In this document: one piece after another, positions 24,083 to 32,157 of the stretch | How the letters are laid out: each line of letters begins with the position of its first letter | Position numbering within the stretch: the first letter of the stretch is position 1 | Assembly: GCF_003860345.1 (NCBI RefSeq) | Contig: NZ_CP034179.1 | Coordinates: 3,022,001-3,086,000 of the forward strand | From: Caenibius tardaugens NBRC 16725 | GTDB taxonomy: Bacteria > Pseudomonadota > Alphaproteobacteria > Sphingomonadales > Sphingomonadaceae | Direction of reading: 5' to 3' | DNA: 64,000 bases | Translations under genes and position numbers: made by a program | Notes under the pieces: model-generated | Told to the model about the DNA's origin: nothing | Database searches by the model: none | Seen by the model: only the letters and a program-made list of their open reading frames with translations

Positions 24083-26242
24083 ATGAGCCAAACCTATCGC
24101 CATATCCGTGTTGAAAAGGGCGCTGACGGCGTCGCTGTCATCACGCTCGACAATGCCGACGAAACGATGAACGTCGTTGGCAATGCCTTCATCGCCGACA
24201 TGAACGCGGCCATTGCCGATCTGCAGGGTGACGATGCCGTCACCGGGGTGATCGTGACATCGGGCAAACCGGCCTTCATGGCCGGGGCCGATCTCAAGCT
24301 GATGGTGGCCGCTTATGGCCGGATGACCCGGCCCGAAGCCTATGAATTCAGCCACAACGCCACGCGCATGCATCGTGCGCTGGAAACCATGGGCAAGCCG
24401 GTCGCCTGTGCGATGAATGGTCTTGCTCTCGGCGGCGGGTTCGAACTGGCGCTGGCTTGCCATTATCGCGTTCTGGCCGATGATCCCAAGGCGGTCGTCG
24501 GCCTGCCCGAAGTAACGCTGGGTCTTCTGCCCGCTTCGGGCGGGACGCAGCGCATGGTGCGCCTGCTGGGCGCGGACAAGGCGCTGGGTCTGCTTCTGAC
24601 AGGCAAGTCGCTCCGCCCCGCCGATGCCTTGAAGGCCGGTATCGTCGATGCGCTGGCGCCTGCCGATCAGGTTGTTGCCAAGGCACGCGAATGGTTGGCC
24701 AGCAATCCCGAACCCAGCCAGACATGGGATCGCAAAGGTTTCTTCATGCCCGAAATGCGCGGCATGATGGTGCCCGAAGTGGCGATGGGCGCTTCCGTTG
24801 CTGCGGCAGGGGTCGTGCGCGATGCGGGCTACAACCTGCCAGCACCGATTGCCGTGCTGCAATCGGTGTTCGAAGGCATGCAACTGCCGATGGACAAGGC
24901 GCTGTCGGTGGAAAGCAAGTATTTCGCCCGGCTGCTGACCGATCCCGTGGCGCGCAATATCGTTCGCACCACGTTCATTTCCAAACAGGCGGCTGAAAAG
25001 GGCGCGCGTCGCCCGGCTGGCGTGCCCAAGACGACCTACACCAAGGTCGGTGTCGTGGGCGCTGGCATGATGGGTGCCGGGATCGCACTGGTGGCTGCCG
25101 TCGCCGGGATCGAAGTCATCCTGATCGATCGCGATCAGGCCTCTGCCAGCAAGGGCAAGGGCTATAGCGAGAAAGTCTGGGCCAAGCAGGTGGCCAAGGG
25201 CGCGTTGAGCCAGGACAAGATGGATGCCCAGCTTGCCCGGATCACGCCCACGGATGATTTCGCGCTGCTGACAGGTTGCCAGCTGGTGGTCGAGGCCGTG
25301 TTCGAGGATGTCGAAATCAAGGCCGAAACCACACGCAAGGCCGAGGCGGTGATCCCGGCTGATGCGATTTATGCGTCCAACACCTCGACCCTGCCGATTT
25401 CCGGTCTGGCCGAGGCATCGGCACGTCCGGACCAGTTCATCGGCATGCACTTCTTCTCGCCGGTCGACCGGATGGGACTGGTCGAACTGATCATGGGCAA
25501 GCAGACGTCGCCGGAAACGCTGGCCAAGGCGCTCGATTTCATTGCCCAGATCCGCAAGACGCCGATTGTCGTCAACGACAGCCGTGGATTCTACACCAGC
25601 CGCGTGTTCCAGACGCTGGTCTATGAAGGCGCCGCTATGCTGGAAGAAGGTGTTGAGCCTGCCCGGATCGAGAATGCGGCCAAGGCGGCCGGGTTCCCGG
25701 TGGGCCCGCTGGCGCTGCTCGACGAAGTGACCATGGACTTGCCGATCAAGATCAACGAGCAGGCGATTGCCCAGAACGATCCCAACTATGTCGCGCGCGG
25801 CGGCGTCGATGCGCTGAAGGCGATGATCGCTCTTGGTCGCAGTAGCCGCAAGGCAGGCGCGGGTTTCTACGAGTATCCGGCCGAAGGGCCCAAGCATTTG
25901 TGGGCAGGCCTCAGGGAACAGTTCCCGGCTGCTCCCGAACAGCCCGAACAGGATGAACTCAAGACCCGCTTCCTTTATACGCAGGCCATCGAAACGGCGC
26001 GCTGTCTCGAACAGGGCGTGCTCGAAACTGCGCAGGATGCCGATCTTGGCGCCGTTTACGGGTGGGGTTTCCCGGCCTGGACCGGCGGGACGCTCAGCTA
26101 CATCGATACGATCGGTCTTGAGACCTTCGTGCGCGAGGCGGATCGCCTGACGCAGCAATATGGCCCGCGTTTTGCCCCGTCGGCCTGGTTGCGCGACCGC
26201 GCCGCCAAGGGTGAAGCGTTCTATCCCGTGGAAGCGGCCTGA
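24083..26242 (+). CDS. Multifunctional enoyl-CoA hydratase/3-hydroxyacyl-CoA dehydrogenase (FadJ/FadB-like)
   Basis: The 719-residue enzyme joins two beta-oxidation steps. Residues about 1-200 form the crotonase domain, with the two catalytic glutamates in GGGFELALACHY and VGLPEVTLGLLPASGG. The Rossmann domain begins near residue 315 with VGVVGAGMMGAGIA and holds the catalytic His in IGMHFFSPVDRMGLVE; the C-terminal dehydrogenase domain follows from about residue 500 (SRGFYTSRVFQTL) to 710. Length and order match FadJ. It is directly downstream of the thiolase and 2 bases upstream of the acyl-CoA dehydrogenase, so the three make one functional beta-oxidation set. Confidence 0.95.
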   Translation: MSQTYRHIRVEKGADGVAVITLDNADETMNVVGNAFIADMNAAIADLQGDDAVTGVIVTSGKPAFMAGADLKLMVAAYGRMTRPEAYEFSHNATRMHRALETMGKPVACAMNGLALGGGFELALACHYRVLADDPKAVVGLPEVTLGLLPASGGTQRMVRLLGADKALGLLLTGKSLRPADALKAGIVDALAPADQVVAKAREWLASNPEPSQTWDRKGFFMPEMRGMMVPEVAMGASVAAAGVVRDAGYNLPAPIAVLQSVFEGMQLPMDKALSVESKYFARLLTDPVARNIVRTTFISKQAAEKGARRPAGVPKTTYTKVGVVGAGMMGAGIALVAAVAGIEVILIDRDQASASKGKGYSEKVWAKQVAKGALSQDKMDAQLARITPTDDFALLTGCQLVVEAVFEDVEIKAETTRKAEAVIPADAIYASNTSTLPISGLAEASARPDQFIGMHFFSPVDRMGLVELIMGKQTSPETLAKALDFIAQIRKTPIVVNDSRGFYTSRVFQTLVYEGAAMLEEGVEPARIENAAKAAGFPVGPLALLDEVTMDLPIKINEQAIAQNDPNYVARGGVDALKAMIALGRSSRKAGAGFYEYPAEGPKHLWAGLREQFPAAPEQPEQDELKTRFLYTQAIETARCLEQGVLETAQDADLGAVYGWGFPAWTGGTLSYIDTIGLETFVREADRLTQQYGPRFAPSAWLRDRAAKGEAFYPVEAA

Positions 26243-26244
26243 CC

Positions 26245-27399
26245 ATGCGGCGCGTTATCTTCGAACCTGAACACGAACAGTTCCGGGATACGGTCCGCCG
26301 GTTCATGCAGGCGGAAGTGTCCCCCCATTGGGAACGCTTCCGCAAGGCGGGGATGGTGGATCGCGATCTCTACACCAAGGCGGGTGAACTGGGTCTGCTC
26401 TGCACCTGGGCCGACGAGGCCTATGGCGGTGCGGGAATTGACGATTTCCGCTTCGAACAGATCATTATCGAAGAGAACGCCGCCCATGGCGATAGCGGGT
26501 TCTATATCAATCTGCATTCGAACATCGTTGCCCCCTATATCGCCAAGCTGGGTAACGATGCGCAGAAACAGCGGTGGTTGCCGGGACTGGTTAGTGGCGA
26601 CCTGATCGGCGCGGTCGCCATGACCGAACCATCCACCGGGTCTGACCTGGCGGGCATGCGTACCCGGGCGGAGGACAAGGGCGATCACTGGTTGCTGAAC
26701 GGGGCCAAAACCTTTATCTCGAACGGTATTCTGGGCGATGTCGTGGTGGTTGCCGCGCGCACCGATCCTGAACGGCCGCATGGGATCAGCCTGTTCGTGG
26801 TGGAACGTGACACGCCCGGGTTCGAGCGTGGCAAACGGCTCGAAAAAATGGGCATGAAGAGCCAGGACACCGCCGAACTGTTCTTCAACGATGTCCGTGT
26901 GCCCCGCGAAAACCTGCTGGGCGAACCGGGTATGGGGTTCAAGTATCTCGCTCGTCTGCTGGCGCAGGAACGTCTGGTCGTGGCTATCGGTTCTGTCGCC
27001 GCAGCGCAGGCCGGGTTCGATCTGACGCTGGATTATGTCAAGGACCGTAAGGCCTTTGGGCGACCGATCGGCACGTTCCAGAACAGCCGCTTTGCCATGG
27101 CGCGCATGCGTGCCGAAATCGATATGGCGCAGACTTACGTCGATCAGTGTGTGCTGTTGCACAACGAGGGGGCGCTTTCGGCAGAAGACGCCTCTGCCGC
27201 CAAATTGCTGGGCAGCGAACTGGAAGGCCGTGTGCTGGACCAGTGTGTCCAGCTTCATGGCGGTGCGGGCTATATGGACGAATACCGCGTCAGCCGTATG
27301 TTTACCGATGCGCGCGTGACGCGGATATTCGCTGGCGCCACGGAAATCATGCTGGAAATCATCGGGCGTTCACTCGGCCTCGATGATCGTAAGCTCTAG
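26245..27399 (+). CDS. Acyl-CoA dehydrogenase
   Basis: This 384-residue FAD enzyme introduces the alpha-beta double bond in an acyl-CoA. Motifs: VAMTEPSTGSDLAGM (FAD binding), DHWLLNGAKTFISNG, RKAFGRPIGTFQNSRF, VQLHGGAGYMDEY and RIFAGATEIMLEIIGRSLGL. The ending GYMDEYRVSRMFTDARV resembles long- and branched-chain dehydrogenases. It starts immediately after the FadJ-like gene and ends 3 bases before the enoyl-CoA hydratase. Its start has only a weak ribosome site, as expected under translational coupling. Confidence 0.94.
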   Translation: MRRVIFEPEHEQFRDTVRRFMQAEVSPHWERFRKAGMVDRDLYTKAGELGLLCTWADEAYGGAGIDDFRFEQIIIEENAAHGDSGFYINLHSNIVAPYIAKLGNDAQKQRWLPGLVSGDLIGAVAMTEPSTGSDLAGMRTRAEDKGDHWLLNGAKTFISNGILGDVVVVAARTDPERPHGISLFVVERDTPGFERGKRLEKMGMKSQDTAELFFNDVRVPRENLLGEPGMGFKYLARLLAQERLVVAIGSVAAAQAGFDLTLDYVKDRKAFGRPIGTFQNSRFAMARMRAEIDMAQTYVDQCVLLHNEGALSAEDASAAKLLGSELEGRVLDQCVQLHGGAGYMDEYRVSRMFTDARVTRIFAGATEIMLEIIGRSLGLDDRKL

Positions 27400-27402
27400 A
27401 TC

Positions 27403-28185
27403 ATGAACGGCGCGCTTGTCACATATGCTTTGGCCGATGGTGTGGCCCGGATCGCGCTCAACGATCCGGCCACGCTGAATGCTGCCTCCGAAGCGATGGG
27501 CATGGAATTGCTCGCAGCGCTGCGGCGTGCCGGGGCCGAAGCGCGTGCAGTGATCCTAACGGGGGAAGGACGCGCCTTCTGTTCGGGCGCGAATCTGGAT
27601 GATGCCGCGGAACTGATTGCCGACCCGCTGCGCGATGGCGGCGCGCAACTCGAGCGCACCTTTAATCCCGTGATTGAGGAAATGCGCCGCATGACGCAAC
27701 CCGTGGTCGTCGCCCTGCGCGGGGCCGTGGCCGGTGTGGGGTGCGGTATCGCCATGGCTGGCGACATCATCCTCTGTTCGGAAAACGCTTATTTCTTCTT
27801 CGCCTTCCCCCATGTCGGGCTGGTGCCCGATGGCGGTTCGTCATGGCTTTTGAGCAAGGCGATCGGACGGGTTCGGGCGATGCGGCTGATGCTGCTGGGT
27901 GAGAAGCTGGCGGCAGCAGACGCATTCGATTGGGGGTTGATCAGCCGGATCGTGCCGGACGCCGCGCTGGACGAAGAGGCCCAGACGTTGGCTCGAAATC
28001 TGGCTTCCGGCCCCCATTCGCTGGCGCTGATCAAGCAGCTTGCCTGGAAGGCACAGGAAAGCGATCTTGCCGAGGCCTTGGCCGCCGAACGGATCGGACA
28101 GTGCGAAGCCGGCCGAAGCGAGGATTTTATCGAAGGTATGCAAGCCTTCAGGGAACGCCGCAAACCCGTATTCAAAGGGCGCTAG
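27403..28185 (+). CDS. Enoyl-CoA hydratase/isomerase family protein
   Basis: The 260-residue crotonase-fold enzyme closes the long operon. The oxyanion-hole segments are GRAFCSGANLDD and GAVAGVGCGIAMAGDIIL. At the second catalytic position it reads HVGLVPDGGSSWLL, with an acidic Asp as in PaaG and delta3-delta2-enoyl-CoA isomerases, while the hydratase FPEV glutamate is replaced by FPHV. So isomerase activity is at least as likely as hydration; it could move double bonds that arise from methyl-branched chains. No terminator with a T-run is visible behind it, only a GGACCC/GGGTCC hairpin at 28251-28266. Confidence 0.9.
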   Translation: MNGALVTYALADGVARIALNDPATLNAASEAMGMELLAALRRAGAEARAVILTGEGRAFCSGANLDDAAELIADPLRDGGAQLERTFNPVIEEMRRMTQPVVVALRGAVAGVGCGIAMAGDIILCSENAYFFFAFPHVGLVPDGGSSWLLSKAIGRVRAMRLMLLGEKLAAADAFDWGLISRIVPDAALDEEAQTLARNLASGPHSLALIKQLAWKAQESDLAEALAAERIGQCEAGRSEDFIEGMQAFRERRKPVFKGR

Positions 28186-28333
28186 GGCGTGTGGGGCAAG
28201 GCTTGATCGTAAGAATAACCTGCCTCCTCCGGATTTCGATCATGTGCGCTGGACCCGATGGGGTCCCCAATCGCCCCTGCATGGCGGGCTCTGCAAGAGC
28301 AGCGCCGTCGATCGCAGAAAATAGCGATAATCC

Positions 28334-28347
28334 TTGATCTGGATCAG
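28334..28347 (+). promoter_or_regulatory. FNR/ANR-type box upstream of the stress protein
   Basis: TTGAT-CTGG-ATCAG (28334-28347) matches the FNR/ANR/FixK consensus TTGAT-N4-ATCAA at nine of ten positions. If the box is centred at -41.5 as in class II activation, transcription starts near 28382, 44 bases before the ATG at 28426. Universal stress genes are known targets of this regulator group under low oxygen. Confidence 0.6.
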
Positions 28348-28425
28348 TCCAGCTTGTTGCCTTGCCGTGTACGGACAACCCATATGTGCGGACGGTGATC
28401 CGCTGGCTGTGCTGTGGAGGAAAGC

Positions 28426-28875
28426 ATGTACGAGCATATTCTGATTTCGACCGATGGCTCGGATGTGGCCCGGAAAGGCGTTGAATCCGGTCTGGCACTT
28501 GCGAAGGATCTTGGCGCGCGTGCGACGATCATCACAGTAACGGAGCGTCTAGGGAATCATGGGGGATCGCCCAAATGGGACCCCAATTCGGGCGAACGGC
28601 CGGGCTATGAAGACAGCTTGAGTCAGGAGGAAGTGGCGGATGAAATTCTCGCATCGGCCATGGTGACGGCACGAAAGCTGGGGGTTGAGGCCGACACGCT
28701 TCATGTGCCCGACGCGGTGCCCGCCGACGCGATCATCGAAACGGCCAAAACGCGTAACTGCCAACTTATTGCGATGGCATCGCACGGACGCAGCGGGTTG
28801 GGACGTGTGCTGTTGGGTAGCCAGACATCCGATGTCCTGGCGCGTTGCGGAATTCCTGTTCTGGTGGTGCGGTAA
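28426..28875 (+). CDS. Universal stress protein (UspA family, ATP-binding type)
   Basis: The 149-residue protein begins MYEHILISTDGSDVARKGVE, the usual UspA start, and ends with the ATP-binding motif G-x2-G-x9-G-S/T (ASHGRSGLGRVLLGSQTSDV, then VLVVR). It starts after GTGGAGG. UspA proteins bind ATP and help survival under starvation or low oxygen. It does not belong functionally to the catabolic operons on either side; the FNR-like box ahead of it points to oxygen control. Confidence 0.93.
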   Translation: MYEHILISTDGSDVARKGVESGLALAKDLGARATIITVTERLGNHGGSPKWDPNSGERPGYEDSLSQEEVADEILASAMVTARKLGVEADTLHVPDAVPADAIIETAKTRNCQLIAMASHGRSGLGRVLLGSQTSDVLARCGIPVLVVR

Positions 28876-28978
28876 GGCCGGAAGTGTAAACTCCGGGTAT
28901 TTGGAAACCGGTGTATTGATTTTTCCGCACGGCGTGCCGCGTGGCTATGATGAGGGTCGTTCACACAGGAGGGCCCGT

Positions 28979-30196
28979 ATGGCAGATGAAGGTTGCGTCG
29001 ATCGGGGGGAAATCGCATTCGACCCGCATGATCCGCGTTTTGTGGATGATGGCGTCCCGTTTCCCATGCTGGCGCGCATCCGGCAGGAACAGCCCGTTTT
29101 GCCTCTCGCTGAGGGCGCATGGTATCTGTCGCGCTATGATGACGTTGTCAGCGCGCTGAGCGATGTCGAAACGTTTCGTTCCGACCTGTCCGCGATTACG
29201 GGCGTGTCGACCGGTCTTGAAACAATCCCGTCCGAACAACTTTATCTGAGCGAGATCGAAGAACCGCGCCACAAGGAAATGCGTCAGCTGTTCCAGGCCG
29301 TTGTGACGCCTTCCCGGCTGCGTGAGCTGGAAAAGGCGTTGGAACACCATTGCCATCAATTGATCGATGCGATGTTGCAGGCGCCGTCCGTTGATCTGCA
29401 TGAACAGTATGCCATGGCTATACCCGCCTTTGCGATGGCGCGGCTGATGGGATTTGGTGACGATGCCATTGCGCATTTCATGGCATGGTCGTGGGATGGC
29501 ACCTTGATGCAGCGGCCATGTTCGTCAACGGCGCCCCCCGGCGGGCCACGCAGCCATGTCTACTTTGGGGAAGCCGTGGCCGTGCAGCGACGACTGCCTG
29601 TTCCGACAAATCCCGTCATTGCCGTGATGATAGATGCGGTGATCGAAGGGCGGCGGTTGAGCGATGCGGAAATCGTGACGCAACTGCATTTCATGATCCA
29701 GGCGGGTGTACACACCACCCGTTCGTTGTTGGTACATCTCGTCAATCGTCTGGTTCAGGATGCCGCCCTTTGGGCACAGTTGCAGGACGATCGCAGCCTT
29801 GTGCCCTTGTTTGTCGAGGAATCGCTGCGGCGTGATGCCCCTGTGCAGCGCACCACCCGCCGTTGCACGCGGGACGTGGTGCTGAACGGTGCCGTCATGC
29901 GCGCCGGTGATTGCGTGGAGATCGGCATCGGGTCCGCCAATCACGATGAAAGACTGTTTGCTGACGGCGATGATTTCCTGCTCGACCGGGGCAATGTCCG
30001 CCGCCATATCGCATTCGGGACCGGCTCGCATTTTTGCCCCGGCGCAGGGCTGGCCCGGCTGGAGGCGCGTATTATGGTCGCGGCTTTGCTGGACCGGCTG
30101 GAGCGGCTTGAACCCGTCGAAGGCGCGATCTACCCACCTTTGCCCGGCAGCCTTGGCCATCAACCCATTCCTGCCCGTCTGGTGTGCCGCCCTTAA
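28979..30196 (+). CDS. Cytochrome P450
   Basis: This 405-residue P450 starts after ACAGGAGGG. The haem site FGTGSHFCPG lies near residues 346-355, Cys about 353, and the K-helix ESLR and a RRCTRDVVLNG meander are present. The I-helix reads AGVHTTRS near residue 242: the usual acidic residue before the threonine is a histidine, which could change proton delivery. The region RPCSSTAPPGGPRSHVY before the F-G segment is unusually rich in Pro and Ser. It is not clearly linked to an operon: the stress protein is 103 bases upstream and the next gene runs the other way. Substrate unknown. Confidence 0.92.
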   Translation: MADEGCVDRGEIAFDPHDPRFVDDGVPFPMLARIRQEQPVLPLAEGAWYLSRYDDVVSALSDVETFRSDLSAITGVSTGLETIPSEQLYLSEIEEPRHKEMRQLFQAVVTPSRLRELEKALEHHCHQLIDAMLQAPSVDLHEQYAMAIPAFAMARLMGFGDDAIAHFMAWSWDGTLMQRPCSSTAPPGGPRSHVYFGEAVAVQRRLPVPTNPVIAVMIDAVIEGRRLSDAEIVTQLHFMIQAGVHTTRSLLVHLVNRLVQDAALWAQLQDDRSLVPLFVEESLRRDAPVQRTTRRCTRDVVLNGAVMRAGDCVEIGIGSANHDERLFADGDDFLLDRGNVRRHIAFGTGSHFCPGAGLARLEARIMVAALLDRLERLEPVEGAIYPPLPGSLGHQPIPARLVCRP

Positions 30197-30221
30197 AGCA
30201 GGAGGGGGCAACGCGTCCTTC

Positions 30222-31196
30222 TCAGTCCGCGTCCCGGGTCGATAGCAGGGGCGATTTCGCCGGATCGCCAACAACAAGATGTGCCGCGTTGCGTTTCGCC
30301 CACTCGGCGATCGGCACGGGCGTAAGGCCGTACCGCCGTGCTGCGGCGGAACGTGCGGGATAGCCGATCTCACCCAGCCAGAGGTGCTGGGTTACGATGC
30401 GCGGTGATACCCCCAGTTCGCGCGCACGTGCGGCATCCACATGAAGCGCTGTGACGGGTTTTCCGGTACCTTCCATCAGGGCGTGGGCGAGTTGCGCATC
30501 GGTGAGCTCCTCGTCGGCAATTTCCAGCGTGGCGCCCGAATAGGTGGCGGGGTCGCGCATGATCTGCGCTACCGCCGCACCGATGCTCGCATAGGAGATA
30601 TAGGGCACTGCGATCTCTTCTGGCACGCAGGAGACGATGCAGCCATCCGAAGCCAGCCGGGGGAACAGGATTGCCGCGTATTTGACGGCGTTGTCGATAA
30701 TCATAGGGGGGCGCACCAGCGACCAGTGGGTAAACCCCGCCGTGCGAACCGCTTGTTCCTGTGCCTGCTTGTGCTCCCAGTACGGATGGCGGCCTTCCCA
30801 ATATTCCGGCCACAGGGCAGGGTTGCTCCAGCCGGGGGTGGCCTCATGCAGGCCCGTGCCCGAAACCGTCGACTGGACAAACTGCGTGACCCCGGCGGCA
30901 CGGGCGCTGGCGCACAGGTTTTCGGTCCATGCAATCGGCGCATTCTCGGGCTGGACCGAGAAAACGGCGCGGACCCCCTGAACGGCCTGTTCTACTGTTT
31001 CGCGCGATGCGAGATCGCCGGGTACCAGTTCTGCCCCCAGCGACAGCAATTCGCCAGCGGCAGGAGCACTGGCATCACGCACAAAGGCGCGTACCTGCAT
31101 CCCCCGCGCGAGACATGCCCGTGCAGCCGCCCCGCCTTGTCCGCCAGCGGCGCCGATAATCAGGACTGGGGCATTATCAGGATCGGATAGGGACAT
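30222..31196 (-). CDS. NmrA-like NAD(P)-binding protein
   Basis: The 324-residue protein belongs to the atypical SDR/NmrA group: VLIIGAAGGQGGAAARA is the dinucleotide loop (GxxGxxG), followed by VRAFVRDAS, ELVPGDLASRETVEQAVQGVRAVFSVQ and a variable C-terminal domain. There is no YxxxK active site, so it may be a redox sensor or a quinone/NADPH reductase rather than a classical dehydrogenase. I chose the start at 31196 (MSLSDPDN) over 31241, because AAAGG precedes it and the family begins near there. A 17-bp palindrome at 31251-31267 lies just upstream. Confidence 0.87.
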   Translation of the reverse strand: MSLSDPDNAPVLIIGAAGGQGGAAARACLARGMQVRAFVRDASAPAAGELLSLGAELVPGDLASRETVEQAVQGVRAVFSVQPENAPIAWTENLCASARAAGVTQFVQSTVSGTGLHEATPGWSNPALWPEYWEGRHPYWEHKQAQEQAVRTAGFTHWSLVRPPMIIDNAVKYAAILFPRLASDGCIVSCVPEEIAVPYISYASIGAAVAQIMRDPATYSGATLEIADEELTDAQLAHALMEGTGKPVTALHVDAARARELGVSPRIVTQHLWLGEIGYPARSAAARRYGLTPVPIAEWAKRNAAHLVVGDPAKSPLLSTRDAD

Positions 31197-32157
31197 AGCA
31201 GAGCCTTTGTAGCTGTATGGTGCAAACTGGCGTGCCAGCAAGCAGACTGGTCACGATACCATCGTGATATTGAAAGGTGTGCAAGACGCGCCGTGGTGCG
31301 CAATGGTAACGGCACCAATTCCGATCCTGTGGAAACGGGAGCGGAGGCGGCATTGTCGATGTTGGGAGAATGCCCATTCTGGCATTTCGGACAAAATCGT
31401 CTCGATGCTTCATGCGTGGCGCCTCGGGGTGGTCTGAAACTCGCACAGCGCAGCCCCTGCCTTTGATGCTGGAATAAGGCTAAATTCCGATTAAATAAGT
31501 CGGGTTATGGTGGCGTGTGATATCCGGGTCATTCAAATTCGGAAGCGTTACACGCCGATTTCCAGTGGAGGGATGGATATGCCTGACCACGCGACTTTCA
31601 AATTTATACACTATATTACAATTAATTATTGCGCTATCCTTATCTGAAGGATGAGATTTGCAGGGGTGGGGTGGAAGGGTGAAGGCAAGCAGAGCTTTAG
31701 GCAGTCCATGGAAAACTTCGCTTGACGCAAAATAACCCTATCATTTAAGTAGGGATTATTCCGGGCTGTTGGGTTGATCGACCTGCTGCGCCACACCGGC
31801 TCTCGATCCGCGGCTTTTGATGGGAAGCAGCTTGCTCCGCGTTACAAATCGCTAAAGCGCGCGATGCTAAGGCGGCAACGCCAGGTGTCGTGTTCCCCTT
31901 GTTATGCAGGGAGCAAGACATGCGCGAATATTTGATCTGATTCCAGCGCCGGACCACCGGACTGATCCAACACACATAAGAGCCGGTGCAATTTGCGGCG
32001 CGCCATCTGGTGGCGTCCCAAAGAAGCGCGTGGCCATATTCAGGTACATTCGGGTCGCCAGCCGAAGTGTTGCCGTATGCCGTCGTTCGCATGGGTGAGA
32101 CCTGCGGGGGGTAGGGCTGCGTGCGCGGCATGGCTGACCTCATGGAGGTTGCATCTC
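31197..32157. other. Intergenic stretch without a convincing gene, with two inverted repeats
   Basis: I find no protein gene that looks real here; the open frames have no ribosome sites or family motifs. Two structured elements stand out. TCACGAT-ACC-ATCGTGA (31251-31267) is a perfect 17-bp palindrome 55 bases upstream of the NmrA-like start, a likely operator. AATAACCCTA (31731-31740) faces TAGGGATTATT (31750-31760), an imperfect repeat with one extra base. The part 31440-31760 is clearly AT-richer than the flanking genes. The rest is the long leader of the TonB receptor at 32158. Confidence 0.6.

Noticed and set aside
24062-26158. Open frame of 698 codons on the minus strand opposite the FadJ-like gene
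   Set aside because: The plus strand encodes a complete multifunctional beta-oxidation enzyme with all catalytic residues; the antisense product is His- and Arg-rich without any recognisable domain.
31745-32143. A 132-codon open frame on the minus strand in the receptor leader
   Set aside because: No ribosome site, no similarity that I recognise and an unusual composition rich in Arg, Cys and Ser; treated as non-coding.
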